From: an uncultured Collinsella sp.
GTDB lineage: Bacteria; Actinomycetota; Coriobacteriia; Coriobacteriales; Coriobacteriaceae
Direction: 5' to 3'
DNA length: 64,000 nucleotides
Assembly: GCA_959020035.1 (NCBI GenBank)
Contig: CAUEQX010000001.1
Coordinates: 1 to 64,000 of the forward strand
Below are positions 1-10,291 of this stretch, piece by piece. The notes beneath the pieces are model-generated. The model was given only the letters and a program-made list of their open reading frames with translations. It did not search any database and was not told the DNA's origin. Each line of letters begins with the position of its first letter. Positions within the stretch are counted from its first letter, which is position 1. The position numbers were made by a program, and so were the translations under genes.

Positions 1-90
1 TCCAAGTTAGACCATTTCAAATGGTTCGATGTCTGCCCGGATGCGACACTGAAGTAAGTGTCCATCCTCGCAGTATCCGGTTCTCAAGGT
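1..90 (-). promoter_or_regulatory. probable rRNA operon leader (minus strand), 16S start just beyond left edge
   Basis: Read on the minus strand, 88 to 66 gives CTTGAGAACCGGATACTGCG, which resembles the CTTTGAAAACTGAA-type block found in leaders and spacers of Gram-positive rRNA operons. It is followed by two small hairpins (arms at 47-51/58-62 and 12-16/20-24) and the last bases at the edge read ACTTGGA, the usual lead-in to the GAGTTTGATCC start of 16S rRNA. No protein-like frame is convincing here. The leader identity is inference; the 16S gene itself is not in the window. Bases 91-276 are GC-rich and show nothing I can name. Confidence 0.45.
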
Positions 91-276
91 GCACGCCCCG
101 CGGCTGATCCGGTCCGACCGGGCCGCGCGGCAAGGAGATATATTGCCAGACCGGAGGGGCCCCGGGGGCGGGAATCTGGGCGTACACATTTCCTACACAT
201 CTTGGAATCCGACTAACGTTTGCCAGCCGTTACCTACCGCTCGCCGAGCATCTCTTTATATAAGGCAGTCTCATGG

Positions 277-1677
277 TTAGAGCGGATACGTCCCCCTAGC
301 TAAAGCACAGCCAGCATCGAGCAACTCATCACGTTCTTCCACCGAGAACCCCTCGGCGTAGACGCGCACCACTGGTTCGGTCCCGCTAGGACGGACCAGC
401 AGCCACGTGTCATCCTCGAATGCCAAACGCAAGCCATCCATATGACTAACGTTTTGCGGCACCTTGCCACAAATCGACTTGGGGTTTACGCCCGGCAGCA
501 GGGTTCGTAACGTTTCGGCATCTTCGGCCTCAAGGCGCAAATCCCGTCGACCGTAACTCGTCTTACCAAAACTGTCCTCGAGTTGGTCGACCAGAACGCC
601 CAAAGGCGCGTCCGTCTTAGCCATAAGCTCACACAGAATCAGACAGGCGAGGATTCCATCGCGCTCGGGCATATGCGCGGCGATGCCGATACCACCGGCT
701 TCTTCACCGCCTATGAGGACGCCGCCCTTCTTCATCTCCGCCGCTATATATTTGAAACCGACTGGTTTGACGGTCACGCGGCAGCCAAGCGCCTCGGCAA
801 TGCGACGCACGAGCGTCGAGCATGAAAGATTGACGACGACGCGCCCCTCCAAATTACGAAATTGAACCAAGTCGCCCAAAACGAGCGCCATGATCTGATG
901 CGGATGTATATATCTGCCGCGCTCGTCAACCGCACCGATACGGTCGGCGTCGCCGTCGGTCACCAGACCAGCGCAAGCTCCGTCATCGATAACCGTGCGC
1001 TCGCAAGCGTCCACCCAAGGCTCAACGGGGTCGGGGCAGATATCTTCTTGGTCAGACGCCTGCCCGGCGTGAATCTCGTGCACCTCAACGCCAAGCTCGC
1101 GCAGCAAGTCGGCTAGATAACCCTGGGCTGCGCCGCCCATGGGATCGACAACCACGCGCAGGTGCGCGCCGCGGATGGCTTCGGCATCGACAAACGATGC
1201 CACCGCCTGCATATAGTCAGGAATGATATCCGCGGTGCGATATTGCCCCTCGATCCCCATTGGCTCGGGAGCCATGGTCTCTTCGAGCTCTTCGATGACA
1301 TCCTGGTTGGCGGTCGAGCCGTCACCCATGCGAATCTTGAGGCACAGATAACCCTGCGGATGATGGGACCCCGTCACCATGAGCGCGCCGCACGCCTCAC
1401 CGTCATAAGCCGCCGCCCACGTAAGGGCAGGGGTCGGAACAGGTCGCGAAGCGAGCACGGCGTCCAGCCCGTGCGCTGCTAGCACGCCCGCCGCAAGCTC
1501 AGCGAACTCGCTCGCCAGGGGCCGGGTGTCGAACCCTATATATACCGTTTTGCCCGGATTGGTCTTTTGCCACAACTCGCCGACGGCATCGGCGATACGG
1601 GCAACGTTATCGGCAGTGAAGTCCTCATCGACGCGAGCGCGCCAACCGTCAGTTCCAAAATGAATTATCGCGCACAC
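277..1677 (-). CDS. phosphoglucomutase/phosphomannomutase family protein
   Basis: Alpha-D-phosphohexomutase of 466 residues that should interconvert hexose 1- and 6-phosphates in the cytoplasm. Visible family marks are FGTDGWRAR near the N-terminus, the phosphoserine loop VTGSHHP (Ser104), the metal loop DGDADR in the middle, the sugar-binding GEEAGG segment, and the C-terminal phosphate-binding stretch RPSGTEPVVRVY. A GTG start at 1677 is chosen because GAGGTG lies 7 bases upstream and the family normally begins just before FGTDG; a longer upstream frame exists but has no ribosome site. Substrate (glucose, mannose or glucosamine phosphate) cannot be decided from sequence. It is transcribed toward the putative rRNA leader. 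Confidence 0.9.
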   Translation of the reverse strand: MCAIIHFGTDGWRARVDEDFTADNVARIADAVGELWQKTNPGKTVYIGFDTRPLASEFAELAAGVLAAHGLDAVLASRPVPTPALTWAAAYDGEACGALMVTGSHHPQGYLCLKIRMGDGSTANQDVIEELEETMAPEPMGIEGQYRTADIIPDYMQAVASFVDAEAIRGAHLRVVVDPMGGAAQGYLADLLRELGVEVHEIHAGQASDQEDICPDPVEPWVDACERTVIDDGACAGLVTDGDADRIGAVDERGRYIHPHQIMALVLGDLVQFRNLEGRVVVNLSCSTLVRRIAEALGCRVTVKPVGFKYIAAEMKKGGVLIGGEEAGGIGIAAHMPERDGILACLILCELMAKTDAPLGVLVDQLEDSFGKTSYGRRDLRLEAEDAETLRTLLPGVNPKSICGKVPQNVSHMDGLRLAFEDDTWLLVRPSGTEPVVRVYAEGFSVEERDELLDAGCALARGTYPL

Positions 1678-1799
1678 GCGCAGACACCTCACAGTGTTTG
1701 GATCATGGTACGCGTGAGGTATACCCGCAACACGCACTCAGCAACCTGCCGGCACCAGCATTCACCATTTGGGCAAATGCTGCCGAGGACATGCAAGCA

Positions 1800-1830
1800 A
1801 TAAAAAAACCGCCCCGTATGGAGCGGTTTT
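1800..1830 (-). terminator. rho-independent terminator after the homocysteine methyltransferase gene
   Basis: Stem AAAACCGC(C)CC / GGAGCGGTTTT with a short loop. On the minus strand it is followed by a run of T. It lies 6 bases past the stop codon at 1836. Confidence 0.85.
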
Positions 1831-1835
1831 GCCCT

Positions 1836-2729
1836 TTATATATCGAGCGCCTCGGCCATCGCTGCCGTAGTGATTGCCGTGGTTCCACAGCAACTGCCCA
1901 CCATTGCGGCGCCGGCATGTCTCCATTCGATGCATGCGCGCGCGAAAGCTTCGGGATTCTCGTGCCATACGGGGCCATCCTGAGTCTGGACCGGATCGCC
2001 TACGTTGGGACGCACCGTAACGGGAGTAGTCGCCGATGCAACCATCCTGGGCACCGCCGCATTCGCGGCCGCAAGCGAACAGCAATTAACACCAACCGAG
2101 TTTGCGCCGTGTTTTTCGGCGTACAAAACGGCTGCCTCGATGTTGAGGCCATCGCCCAGCAGGTCGCCTTTATCGTCAACGACAAAACTCACCAGAACAG
2201 GCATGCCGTCGGCGGCATCTCGGGCGCCGGCAAGCATGGGCTGCAGATTACGGATAGACGTCACCGTCTCGATCAGCAGACCGTCAACACCAGCATTGAG
2301 CAAGGCGTGCGCCTGTTCGCGCGCAATGCCGCGGATTTCACGATACTCGACAGAGTCCTCGGCAAACCACTCAATACCGATCGGGCCCATCGAGCCCAGC
2401 AGTAGCTGAGGGTGCGCCTGGCGGGCATCGTCGACGGCCCCGCGATTGACCTCCGCCACGGACGGCGCAATCTGGTCGTGCTTGAGGGCATAGCTCGATG
2501 CCTGAAAGGTATTGGTAATGAGCACCTGCGCGCCGGCGGCGACATACAAGCGATGGATACGAGAAACGGTCTGCGGCTCTGCCAGATTCCAAAACGCCGG
2601 TGGAATGTCGGCGGCATCGTACTCACTCAACAAAACACTGCCCATGGGGCCCTGCGCCAACAAGGTCTCGCTCGACAAGCGGCGCGTAAGTTCCTCGGCA
2701 CCAAAGCGGTTGTAATAACTCGTATCCAT
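1836..2729 (-). CDS. homocysteine S-methyltransferase family protein
   Basis: 297 residues matching the Pfam homocysteine S-methyltransferase fold, the domain also found at the N-terminus of MetH. It should move a methyl group to homocysteine to make methionine, using S-methylmethionine or another donor. The zinc ligands are visible as VGVNCC and GSCCGTT, and the N-terminal GPMGSVL and ITNTFQA motifs are intact. There are no cobalamin or folate domains, so it is a stand-alone enzyme. It starts 10 bases after the DtxR-like gene, so the two are cotranscribed and the metal regulator may control it. Donor substrate is not known. Confidence 0.88.
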   Translation of the reverse strand: MDTSYYNRFGAEELTRRLSSETLLAQGPMGSVLLSEYDAADIPPAFWNLAEPQTVSRIHRLYVAAGAQVLITNTFQASSYALKHDQIAPSVAEVNRGAVDDARQAHPQLLLGSMGPIGIEWFAEDSVEYREIRGIAREQAHALLNAGVDGLLIETVTSIRNLQPMLAGARDAADGMPVLVSFVVDDKGDLLGDGLNIEAAVLYAEKHGANSVGVNCCSLAAANAAVPRMVASATTPVTVRPNVGDPVQTQDGPVWHENPEAFARACIEWRHAGAAMVGSCCGTTAITTAAMAEALDI

Positions 2730-2739
2730 ATATATCCCG

Positions 2740-3162
2740 CTATTCCTCGACGCTGATTCCCTGCTTTTCGAGATAGGCGAGCCAGCGGCTCATCGTGTCC
2801 TCGGATAGCGCATGCTCCATCATGCAGGCCTCGGAATCGGCTCGCTCAAATTCGACACCGAGCTCCTGAACCAAAAACGTGCGGATGAGGCGATGACGGT
2901 ACCAGATAGCCGTGCCAACCTCGCGGCCGCGATCGGTCAGGATCACCTTGCCGTAGTGCGATTGCTCGACAAGCTCGGATGCCTTGAGAGCCGAAACCGC
3001 TTTATTGACCGATGCCTTGGAGACGCCAAGGCGCTGCGCGATGTCGACCGATCGAACGCCGTTGGTTTCCCCCTCTTCGCTTTCAATGCGAACCATGCAC
3101 TCCAAGTAGTCTTCGTTCGCCACCGTCAGATGTAGTTCGCGCGAGCTATTTGTCGTATCCAT
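2740..3162 (-). CDS. DtxR/MntR-family metal-dependent transcriptional regulator
   Basis: 140-residue regulator: an N-terminal winged helix (SVDIAQRLGVSKASVNKAVS is the recognition region) followed by a short dimerisation/metal domain with the typical acidic and Cys/His ligands (E-A-C-M-M-E-H). There is no SH3-like third domain, as in MntR. The start at 3162 is preferred over one 7 codons upstream because AAGGGA lies 9 bases before it and the upstream ATG has no ribosome site. It is divergent from pepT and first gene of an operon with the homocysteine methyltransferase. A perfect palindrome lies 53 bases upstream (3216-3235) and may be its operator. Metal (Mn or Fe) is unknown. Confidence 0.88.
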   Translation of the reverse strand: MDTTNSSRELHLTVANEDYLECMVRIESEEGETNGVRSVDIAQRLGVSKASVNKAVSALKASELVEQSHYGKVILTDRGREVGTAIWYRHRLIRTFLVQELGVEFERADSEACMMEHALSEDTMSRWLAYLEKQGISVEE

Positions 3163-3215
3163 GATCTTCCGTCCCTTCTGCATTCAATGGCTGATTCTAC
3201 CCCATCCAAGCGTCG

Positions 3216-3235
3216 CGGTATGCCGTGGCATACCG
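3216..3235. promoter_or_regulatory. perfect 20-bp palindrome between divergent regulator and pepT, candidate operator
   Basis: CGGTATGCC-GT-GGCATACCG, two perfect 9-base arms. It lies where the -35 box of a pepT promoter would be (TGCTAGAGT at 3236-3244 resembles an extended -10). DtxR/MntR proteins bind palindromes of about this size; assignment to this regulator is inference. Confidence 0.5.
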
Positions 3236-3282
3236 TGCTAGAGTTCTTGTTGCACACGACGACCAAGATTGGAGCGGTCTTT

Positions 3283-4530
3283 ATGGAAAACACCACCACG
3301 AACCCCGATGTCCTCGAGCGCTTTTTGCGCTACGTCCAGATCAACACGCAGTCCGAGGATGCAAACTGCGACCAGGTACCCTCGAGCGCCGTTCAGTTTG
3401 ACCTTGCCAACGTGCTGGCTGAAGAGCTGCGCGAGCTTGGTGCGGAAGATGCCCACGTGACCGAGCACGCCTATGTCTGCGCGCATATCCCCGCAAGTGC
3501 GGGCGCTGAGGACAAGCCCGCCCTGGGCCTGATCGCCCATCTCGACACCACCGAAGTTGCACCGGGTGCCGGCGTGAAACCGCACATCGTACACTACGAA
3601 GGCGGCGACCTGGTCTGCGGCACGGTTGACGGTAAGCCCGTTGCCATGAGTACCGCCAAGCTTCCCGCCCTGAACGACCTCGCAGGTGAGGACCTGGTCT
3701 GCAGCGATGGCACCACGCTGCTGGGCGCGGACGACAAGGCAGGCGTCGCCGAGATCATGTCGCTTGTCGCGCGTATCGCTCAGGACCCTTCTCTGCCCCA
3801 TCCCGCACTCGGCATTTGCTTCTGCCCTGACGAGGAGATCGGCCACGGAGCCGAGCTGTTGGATATCGATACCTTTGGCTGCAAGTACGCCTACACGGTC
3901 GACGGCGGCCCCATCGGCGAACTGGAGTGGGAATGCTTTAACGCCGCCGAGGCGACCGTCTGCTTTGAGGGCCAGTCCATCCACCCGGGCGACGCTAAGG
4001 GCCGTATGGTCAACGCAGGCAATCTGTTCTGCGACTTCAACGCGTTGCTCCCCTACGTACAGCGCCCGGAGTATACGGAAGGCTACGAGGGCTTTTATCA
4101 CCTTGAGGGTGTATCTGCGACCGTCGATCACGCCACAGCGCGCTATATCGTCCGCGACCATGACGCCGCCAAGTTCCAGCAGAAACTCGACCTTATTTAT
4201 GCCGCTGCCTCGATGCTCAACCAGCGTCTGGGTGAGGAGCGCGTGACGGTCGAGATTAAGCAGCAGTATCGAAATATGGCCGAGATCGTTCGTGACTATC
4301 CCGAGCTTATTGATGTTGCCAAGGAAGCCTACCTTGCCTGCGGCGTTGAGCCCCAAGTGCTGCCAATTCGTGGCGGCACCGACGGCGCCCAGCTGTCGTT
4401 CCGCGGTCTGCCCTGCCCCAACCTTTCCACCGGCGGCTATTGCTACCACGGCGTCAACGAGTTCGTCCCGGTCAGTTCGCTCGTCAAGATGACCGACGTC
4501 CTGCAGGAGCTCGTCGCCCGCTTTGCATAA
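3283..4530 (+). CDS. pepT: peptidase T (tripeptide aminopeptidase, M20B)
   Basis: 415-residue cytoplasmic zinc aminopeptidase that removes the N-terminal residue from tripeptides, close to the usual family length of about 410. Metal and catalytic residues are in place: AHLDT (His86, Asp88), LLGADDKAG (bridging Asp150), CPDEEIGHG (Glu184-Glu185) and the C-terminal RGGTDGAQLS and YHGVNEF segments. The ATG at 3283 is used because GGAG lies 8 bases upstream and the family starts here; the frame is open for 32 more codons upstream but these look non-coding. A terminator follows at 4557. With the M20 peptidase and amino-acid importer further on, it fits a peptide-using organism. Confidence 0.95.
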   Translation: MENTTTNPDVLERFLRYVQINTQSEDANCDQVPSSAVQFDLANVLAEELRELGAEDAHVTEHAYVCAHIPASAGAEDKPALGLIAHLDTTEVAPGAGVKPHIVHYEGGDLVCGTVDGKPVAMSTAKLPALNDLAGEDLVCSDGTTLLGADDKAGVAEIMSLVARIAQDPSLPHPALGICFCPDEEIGHGAELLDIDTFGCKYAYTVDGGPIGELEWECFNAAEATVCFEGQSIHPGDAKGRMVNAGNLFCDFNALLPYVQRPEYTEGYEGFYHLEGVSATVDHATARYIVRDHDAAKFQQKLDLIYAAASMLNQRLGEERVTVEIKQQYRNMAEIVRDYPELIDVAKEAYLACGVEPQVLPIRGGTDGAQLSFRGLPCPNLSTGGYCYHGVNEFVPVSSLVKMTDVLQELVARFA

Positions 4531-4556
4531 GCCTGGCTGCATAAGCCCAAAAGACG

Positions 4557-4596
4557 AATCGCCCCGTCCTCAACCGAGAACGGGACGATTTTTTTG
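4557..4596 (+). terminator. rho-independent terminator after pepT
   Basis: Stem AATCG(C)CCCGT / ACGGG(A)CGATT followed by seven T on the plus strand. Confidence 0.85.
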
Positions 4597-4710
4597 CTGC
4601 AACGAGAACAGGTTGACGCACGCCAGCCTCTTAACGCAAGGAGTGTCCCAAACTGCCGGCACATAAGAAACGTCCCCAAGTGCCAAGTGCATCAAGAGTG
4701 TCCCCTTTGA

Positions 4711-4907
4711 CCAGTCGTTTAAGAACGTCCCCAATGACTAACGTCGCAGGTTGAGGACGGGCAGCGAGCGGGTCGCATTTGAGACAAGGTGACGTGAAAC
4801 GAAAGGGCGCTGACCTTCTGGTCGCGCCCTTGAAGTTGAACGTCAGATTGTCCAAATGCGGCCCGCGCAGCGTCAAGCGGTTACGCGGTTTGGTAAAACC
4901 GCGTAAC
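4711..4907. repeat. family A composite structured element, copy A1
   Basis: Three modules on the plus strand. First, AAGAACGTCCCC inside a short inverted repeat (about 4711-4740). Second, a long interrupted hairpin: CGCATTTG 4774-4781 with CAAATGCG 4853-4860, GACAA 4783-4787 with TTGTC 4848-4852, TGACGT 4790-4795 with ACGTCA 4840-4845, AAGGGCGC 4803-4810 with GCGCCCTT 4824-4831, closed by GACC-TTCT-GGTC. Third, after GCAGCGTC, an end hairpin of 12-base arms 4880-4891 and 4896-4907. The end hairpin touches the lytR-family stop codon with no gap. A partial related motif (AACGTCCCC) lies just before, at about 4669. Compare copies at 20321, 26336 and 33565. Confidence 0.85.
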
Positions 4908-6143
4908 TTAGTAGTTGGCTTCGTAGCCGTTGCCGTCGCCGGTGGGTTCTTCGTAGTAGTCCGAATCGCTCGAATCGCTTGAGTCATCGGAATCGTCAGA
5001 GCTGACCGATGAGGTTGCGGTACCGTTTGCGTAGTCGTCAGACGTGTTGTTGTTCAGGTCGCCGATCGTAGAGCTGGAACCGTCGGAAAGACCCATGGTG
5101 TTGGGACCCTTGGGATCCTTGCCGGCATCGACGCGCTCCATCATTTCCTTGAGCTCGTCCTCGTAGACAAAGACGTAGCTCACACCGTCGATCATGGTGC
5201 TGTCGTCGGCGTACGAGGGCAGGTTGGCCGAGTAGATACCGTCGACATCCATACCGCGCATGGCGTTGACCGTAGCCACGATATCCTGAACGCTCATATC
5301 GGTTACAAGCATATCGGACAGCGAATTAACCAGGCCAAAGATCTTCGTGGCATCGAAGTTATTGAGAATCTGGTTGGCAAGGGCGCCAAGCACCTGACGC
5401 TGGTGGCGCATGCGCGTGTAATCGCCGTCGGCATAGGTGTAGCGGCAGCGGGCATAGGTAAGGGCGGTGGCACCGTCCATATGCTGCTGGCCAGCGGTAA
5501 TCTTAATATCCAGGTGCTCGGGGTCGTCAACATCATCGGTTGCGTTAATGTCGATACCGCCAACCGAATCAATCAGCGCCTGCATACCGTCGAAGCTGAC
5601 CTCGGCATAGTGGGAAATCTGAACACCGCACAGCTCGTTGACCGCCTCGACCATGGCCTCGGCGCCGCCAACGGTATGGCAGGCGTTGATCTTCATGGTC
5701 TCGCCCTTGTACTCGACCTTGGTGTCGCGCGGAACGGAAATGAGCGTCGCCTGCTTTTGCGTGGGGTCGATGCGTGCCAGGATAATCGAGTCGGCACGAT
5801 ACGTATCCTCGCCCGGACGGCCGTCGGTGCCAAGAAGCAGCACGTAGAACGGATCCTTTGCCTCATCGGTGTCAACCAGAACCCGACGCAGATTATCGGT
5901 AATGACATTAGAATCGCCGAGCTTGCCCATAATGGTGGCAAACCACAGGCCGGCAGCGGTAGTGGCACTCAGCAGCACACCAAGCACGACAATGAGCGCG
6001 ACGTGACGAATCGTGTGGCTACGACGACGTTGACGAGCGCGCTCGGAATAGCGAGCCACGTTATCGCGACTGTAGATCTTGGCCTGCGCACCAGTTGAGG
6101 GTCTTCGGGCGGTGGTATCCGCGAGGGGCTTTTTATTAAACAT
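4908..6143 (-). CDS. LytR-CpsA-Psr (LCP) family cell-wall polymer ligase
   Basis: 411-residue membrane-anchored LCP protein. LCP enzymes transfer teichoic acid or polysaccharide from a lipid carrier to peptidoglycan outside the membrane. One transmembrane helix is at about residues 47-69 after a basic cytoplasmic tail. The LCP domain follows with LLGTDGR (about 103-109), YRADSIILARID, and SVPRDT (Arg139), the conserved pyrophosphate-binding arginines. The tail from about residue 345 is low-complexity Ser/Asp/Asn and ends with EEPTGDGNG. Start: ATG at 6143 with AGG 6 bases upstream; a TTG two codons earlier is possible. It follows murA by 12 bases, so both belong to a cell-wall operon tail of the atp region. 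Confidence 0.92.
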   Translation of the reverse strand: MFNKKPLADTTARRPSTGAQAKIYSRDNVARYSERARQRRRSHTIRHVALIVVLGVLLSATTAAGLWFATIMGKLGDSNVITDNLRRVLVDTDEAKDPFYVLLLGTDGRPGEDTYRADSIILARIDPTQKQATLISVPRDTKVEYKGETMKINACHTVGGAEAMVEAVNELCGVQISHYAEVSFDGMQALIDSVGGIDINATDDVDDPEHLDIKITAGQQHMDGATALTYARCRYTYADGDYTRMRHQRQVLGALANQILNNFDATKIFGLVNSLSDMLVTDMSVQDIVATVNAMRGMDVDGIYSANLPSYADDSTMIDGVSYVFVYEDELKEMMERVDAGKDPKGPNTMGLSDGSSSTIGDLNNNTSDDYANGTATSSVSSDDSDDSSDSSDSDYYEEPTGDGNGYEANY

Positions 6144-6155
6144 AGGCAACCTGTA

Positions 6156-7439
6156 TTAGTAGATGACGGGATCGGGGACGGAAGCATGCTCGACATGCGC
6201 GCCGAGCGCCTGCAGCTTTTCGACAAACTGCTCGTAGCCGCGCTTGATGTGATGGATGGCCGAAACCTCGGTCGTCCCGTCGGCGATCAAGCCCGCTACG
6301 ACGAGGGCCGCTCCGCCACGCAGATCGGGCGAGGTAACCTGTGCACCCGAGAAGCCCTTAACGCCATGAATCATGGCATGATGGCTCTCGATACGAATGT
6401 CGGCACCCATGCGCACCAGCTCAGAGGCAAACATAAAGCGATTCTCGAAGATGTTCTCGGTAATAACGGAACTGCCGTCGGCAAGGGCGGAGAGCACCAT
6501 AATCTGCGCCTGCATGTCCGTCGGGAAGCCGGGGAACGGAAGCGTCTGGATGTCGACCGGCTTGATACGCTCGGCACGGTTTACATGGACGCCATCCTCG
6601 ACGCGCTCGCAGTCGATACCCATGAGCTCCATCTTCTTGAGCACCATGCCCAAGTGAATGGGGCAAAAGCCCATGACATCGACACCGCGATCGTCGGCCA
6701 TCAACGCACCGGCAACGATAAAGGTACCGGCCTCGATGCGGTCGCCCACTACGCGATGGGTAACAGGATGCAGCTCTTCCACGCCCTCGATGGTCACGAC
6801 GGGCGTACCCGCGCCGACAATCTTGGCGCCCATCTCGTTGAGCATGTTGGCGAGATCGACGATCTCGGGCTCGCGGGCGGCATTGTCGATAACCGTGGTG
6901 CCCTGCGCGCGCACGGATGCCATGATGAGGTTCTCGGTCGCACCGACGCTGGCGAACTCGAGCGTGACGGTGGTACCGCGCAGACCTTGGGGCGCATTAG
7001 CGTTGATGTAGCCGTGGGCGGTATCGAACTCAACGCCCAGGGCCTCAAGACCAAGAATGTGCATATCGATCTTGCGAGCACCCAGGTTGCAGCCGCCCGG
7101 CATGGCGATCTTGGCGCGATGGAAGCGACCCAGCAGGGGTCCCATCACGGCTGTGGAAGCACGCATCTTGGCAACGAGCTCGTAGGGGGCCTCCCAAGAA
7201 TCGACCTGAGAGGTATCAATCTCGAGCGTGTGCTCGTCAAGGACATCGATTGTGGCGCCCATACCCTTGAGCACCTTGCCCATCACGTGGACATCGGAAA
7301 TATCGGGCACGTTCTGCAGCGTCGTCTTGCCCGGCGCCAGAAGCGTTGCCGCCATGAGTTTGAGCGCGGAGTTCTTGGCGCCCGAAACGGGCACGGAGCC
7401 TCCGATGGCGTGGCCACCCTCAACGCGGATAATATCCAA
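6156..7439 (-). CDS. murA: UDP-N-acetylglucosamine 1-carboxyvinyltransferase
   Basis: 427 residues, the normal MurA length. The enzyme adds enolpyruvate from PEP to UDP-GlcNAc, the first committed step of peptidoglycan synthesis, and is the fosfomycin target. The substrate residues Lys22-Asn23 (SGAKNS) and the catalytic loop MPGGCNLGARKIDMH with Cys117 are intact, so the protein should be active and fosfomycin-reactive. Start is TTG at 7439 with GAAAGGG 6 bases upstream. It lies 88 bases after atpC, with a strong hairpin (7459-7491) directly before its ribosome site. Confidence 0.96.
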   Translation of the reverse strand: MDIIRVEGGHAIGGSVPVSGAKNSALKLMAATLLAPGKTTLQNVPDISDVHVMGKVLKGMGATIDVLDEHTLEIDTSQVDSWEAPYELVAKMRASTAVMGPLLGRFHRAKIAMPGGCNLGARKIDMHILGLEALGVEFDTAHGYINANAPQGLRGTTVTLEFASVGATENLIMASVRAQGTTVIDNAAREPEIVDLANMLNEMGAKIVGAGTPVVTIEGVEELHPVTHRVVGDRIEAGTFIVAGALMADDRGVDVMGFCPIHLGMVLKKMELMGIDCERVEDGVHVNRAERIKPVDIQTLPFPGFPTDMQAQIMVLSALADGSSVITENIFENRFMFASELVRMGADIRIESHHAMIHGVKGFSGAQVTSPDLRGGAALVVAGLIADGTTEVSAIHHIKRGYEQFVEKLQALGAHVEHASVPDPVIY

Positions 7440-7458
7440 GGTCTACCCTTTCAAAAAG

Positions 7459-7491
7459 CATGCCCGGGATGGCTGGGCCATCCCGGGCATG
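7459..7491 (-). terminator. strong hairpin between atpC and murA (terminator or attenuator)
   Basis: Perfect 15-base arms CATGCCCGGGATGGC / GCCATCCCGGGCATG with a 3-base loop. On the minus strand it is followed by CTTTTTGA and then at once by the GAAAGGG ribosome site of murA. It could end the atp transcript with partial read-through into murA. Confidence 0.75.
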
Positions 7492-7527
7492 ATGTGTTCG
7501 CAAATGGTCGAACGCTAAATCGTTTGA

Positions 7528-7920
7528 CTATTGGGCAAGCTTGAGCTTACACCATGCGATTTCATTATAGAGGTAGGCGCGGCGTGCATCATCCTCCGAC
7601 AAATTACCCAGCTTCTCTTCAAAACCTTGAATATCAGCTTTAAGCTTGTCGGCATCGACGGTCGCCAAATCGCAAGCGCGCTCGGCGAGAACGGTCACGA
7701 CATCGTCCGCAACCTGGGCATAGCCGCCGGCCACGGCAAACGTGTGGTCGACAGTGCCCATGGCCTTATCGGAAACGCGAACGTAACCGCGGTCGATCGT
7801 GCAGATCTCGCTGGAGTGAGCAGGCAGAACGCCAAACTCGCCATCCGTGGACGGAATCGACACAAACGCAGCGTCGCCCTCATAGGCGCAGCTCACGGGG
7901 CACACGATGCGGATACGCAT
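7528..7920 (-). CDS. atpC: F1Fo ATP synthase epsilon subunit
   Basis: 130 residues. Central-stalk subunit that contacts gamma and the c-ring and can inhibit ATP hydrolysis. The N-terminal beta-sandwich is evident (VPSTDGEFGVLPAHS-like segment STDGEFGVLPAH, then FAVAGGYAQV), followed by a short helical hairpin (DADKLKADIQGFEEKL). Last atp gene of the operon, 3 bases after atpD. Length is normal. Confidence 0.95.
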   Translation of the reverse strand: MRIRIVCPVSCAYEGDAAFVSIPSTDGEFGVLPAHSSEICTIDRGYVRVSDKAMGTVDHTFAVAGGYAQVADDVVTVLAERACDLATVDADKLKADIQGFEEKLGNLSEDDARRAYLYNEIAWCKLKLAQ

Positions 7921-7923
7921 AAC

Positions 7924-10286
<2,363 letters not shown>

Positions 10287-10291
10287 GGGGC

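Noticed and set aside
1698..2405. Plus-strand frame opposite the homocysteine methyltransferase
   Set aside because: Antisense frame over a terminator and a conserved enzyme; no features of its own.
3238..4542. 434-codon minus-strand frame opposite pepT
   Set aside because: Shadow of pepT; repetitive Gly/Val/Asp content and no motif.
4640..4910. tRNA or other known small RNA gene in the pepT-LCP gap
   Set aside because: The strong folding prompted the check; no cloverleaf, CCA end or known RNA signature is present. It is better described as family A.
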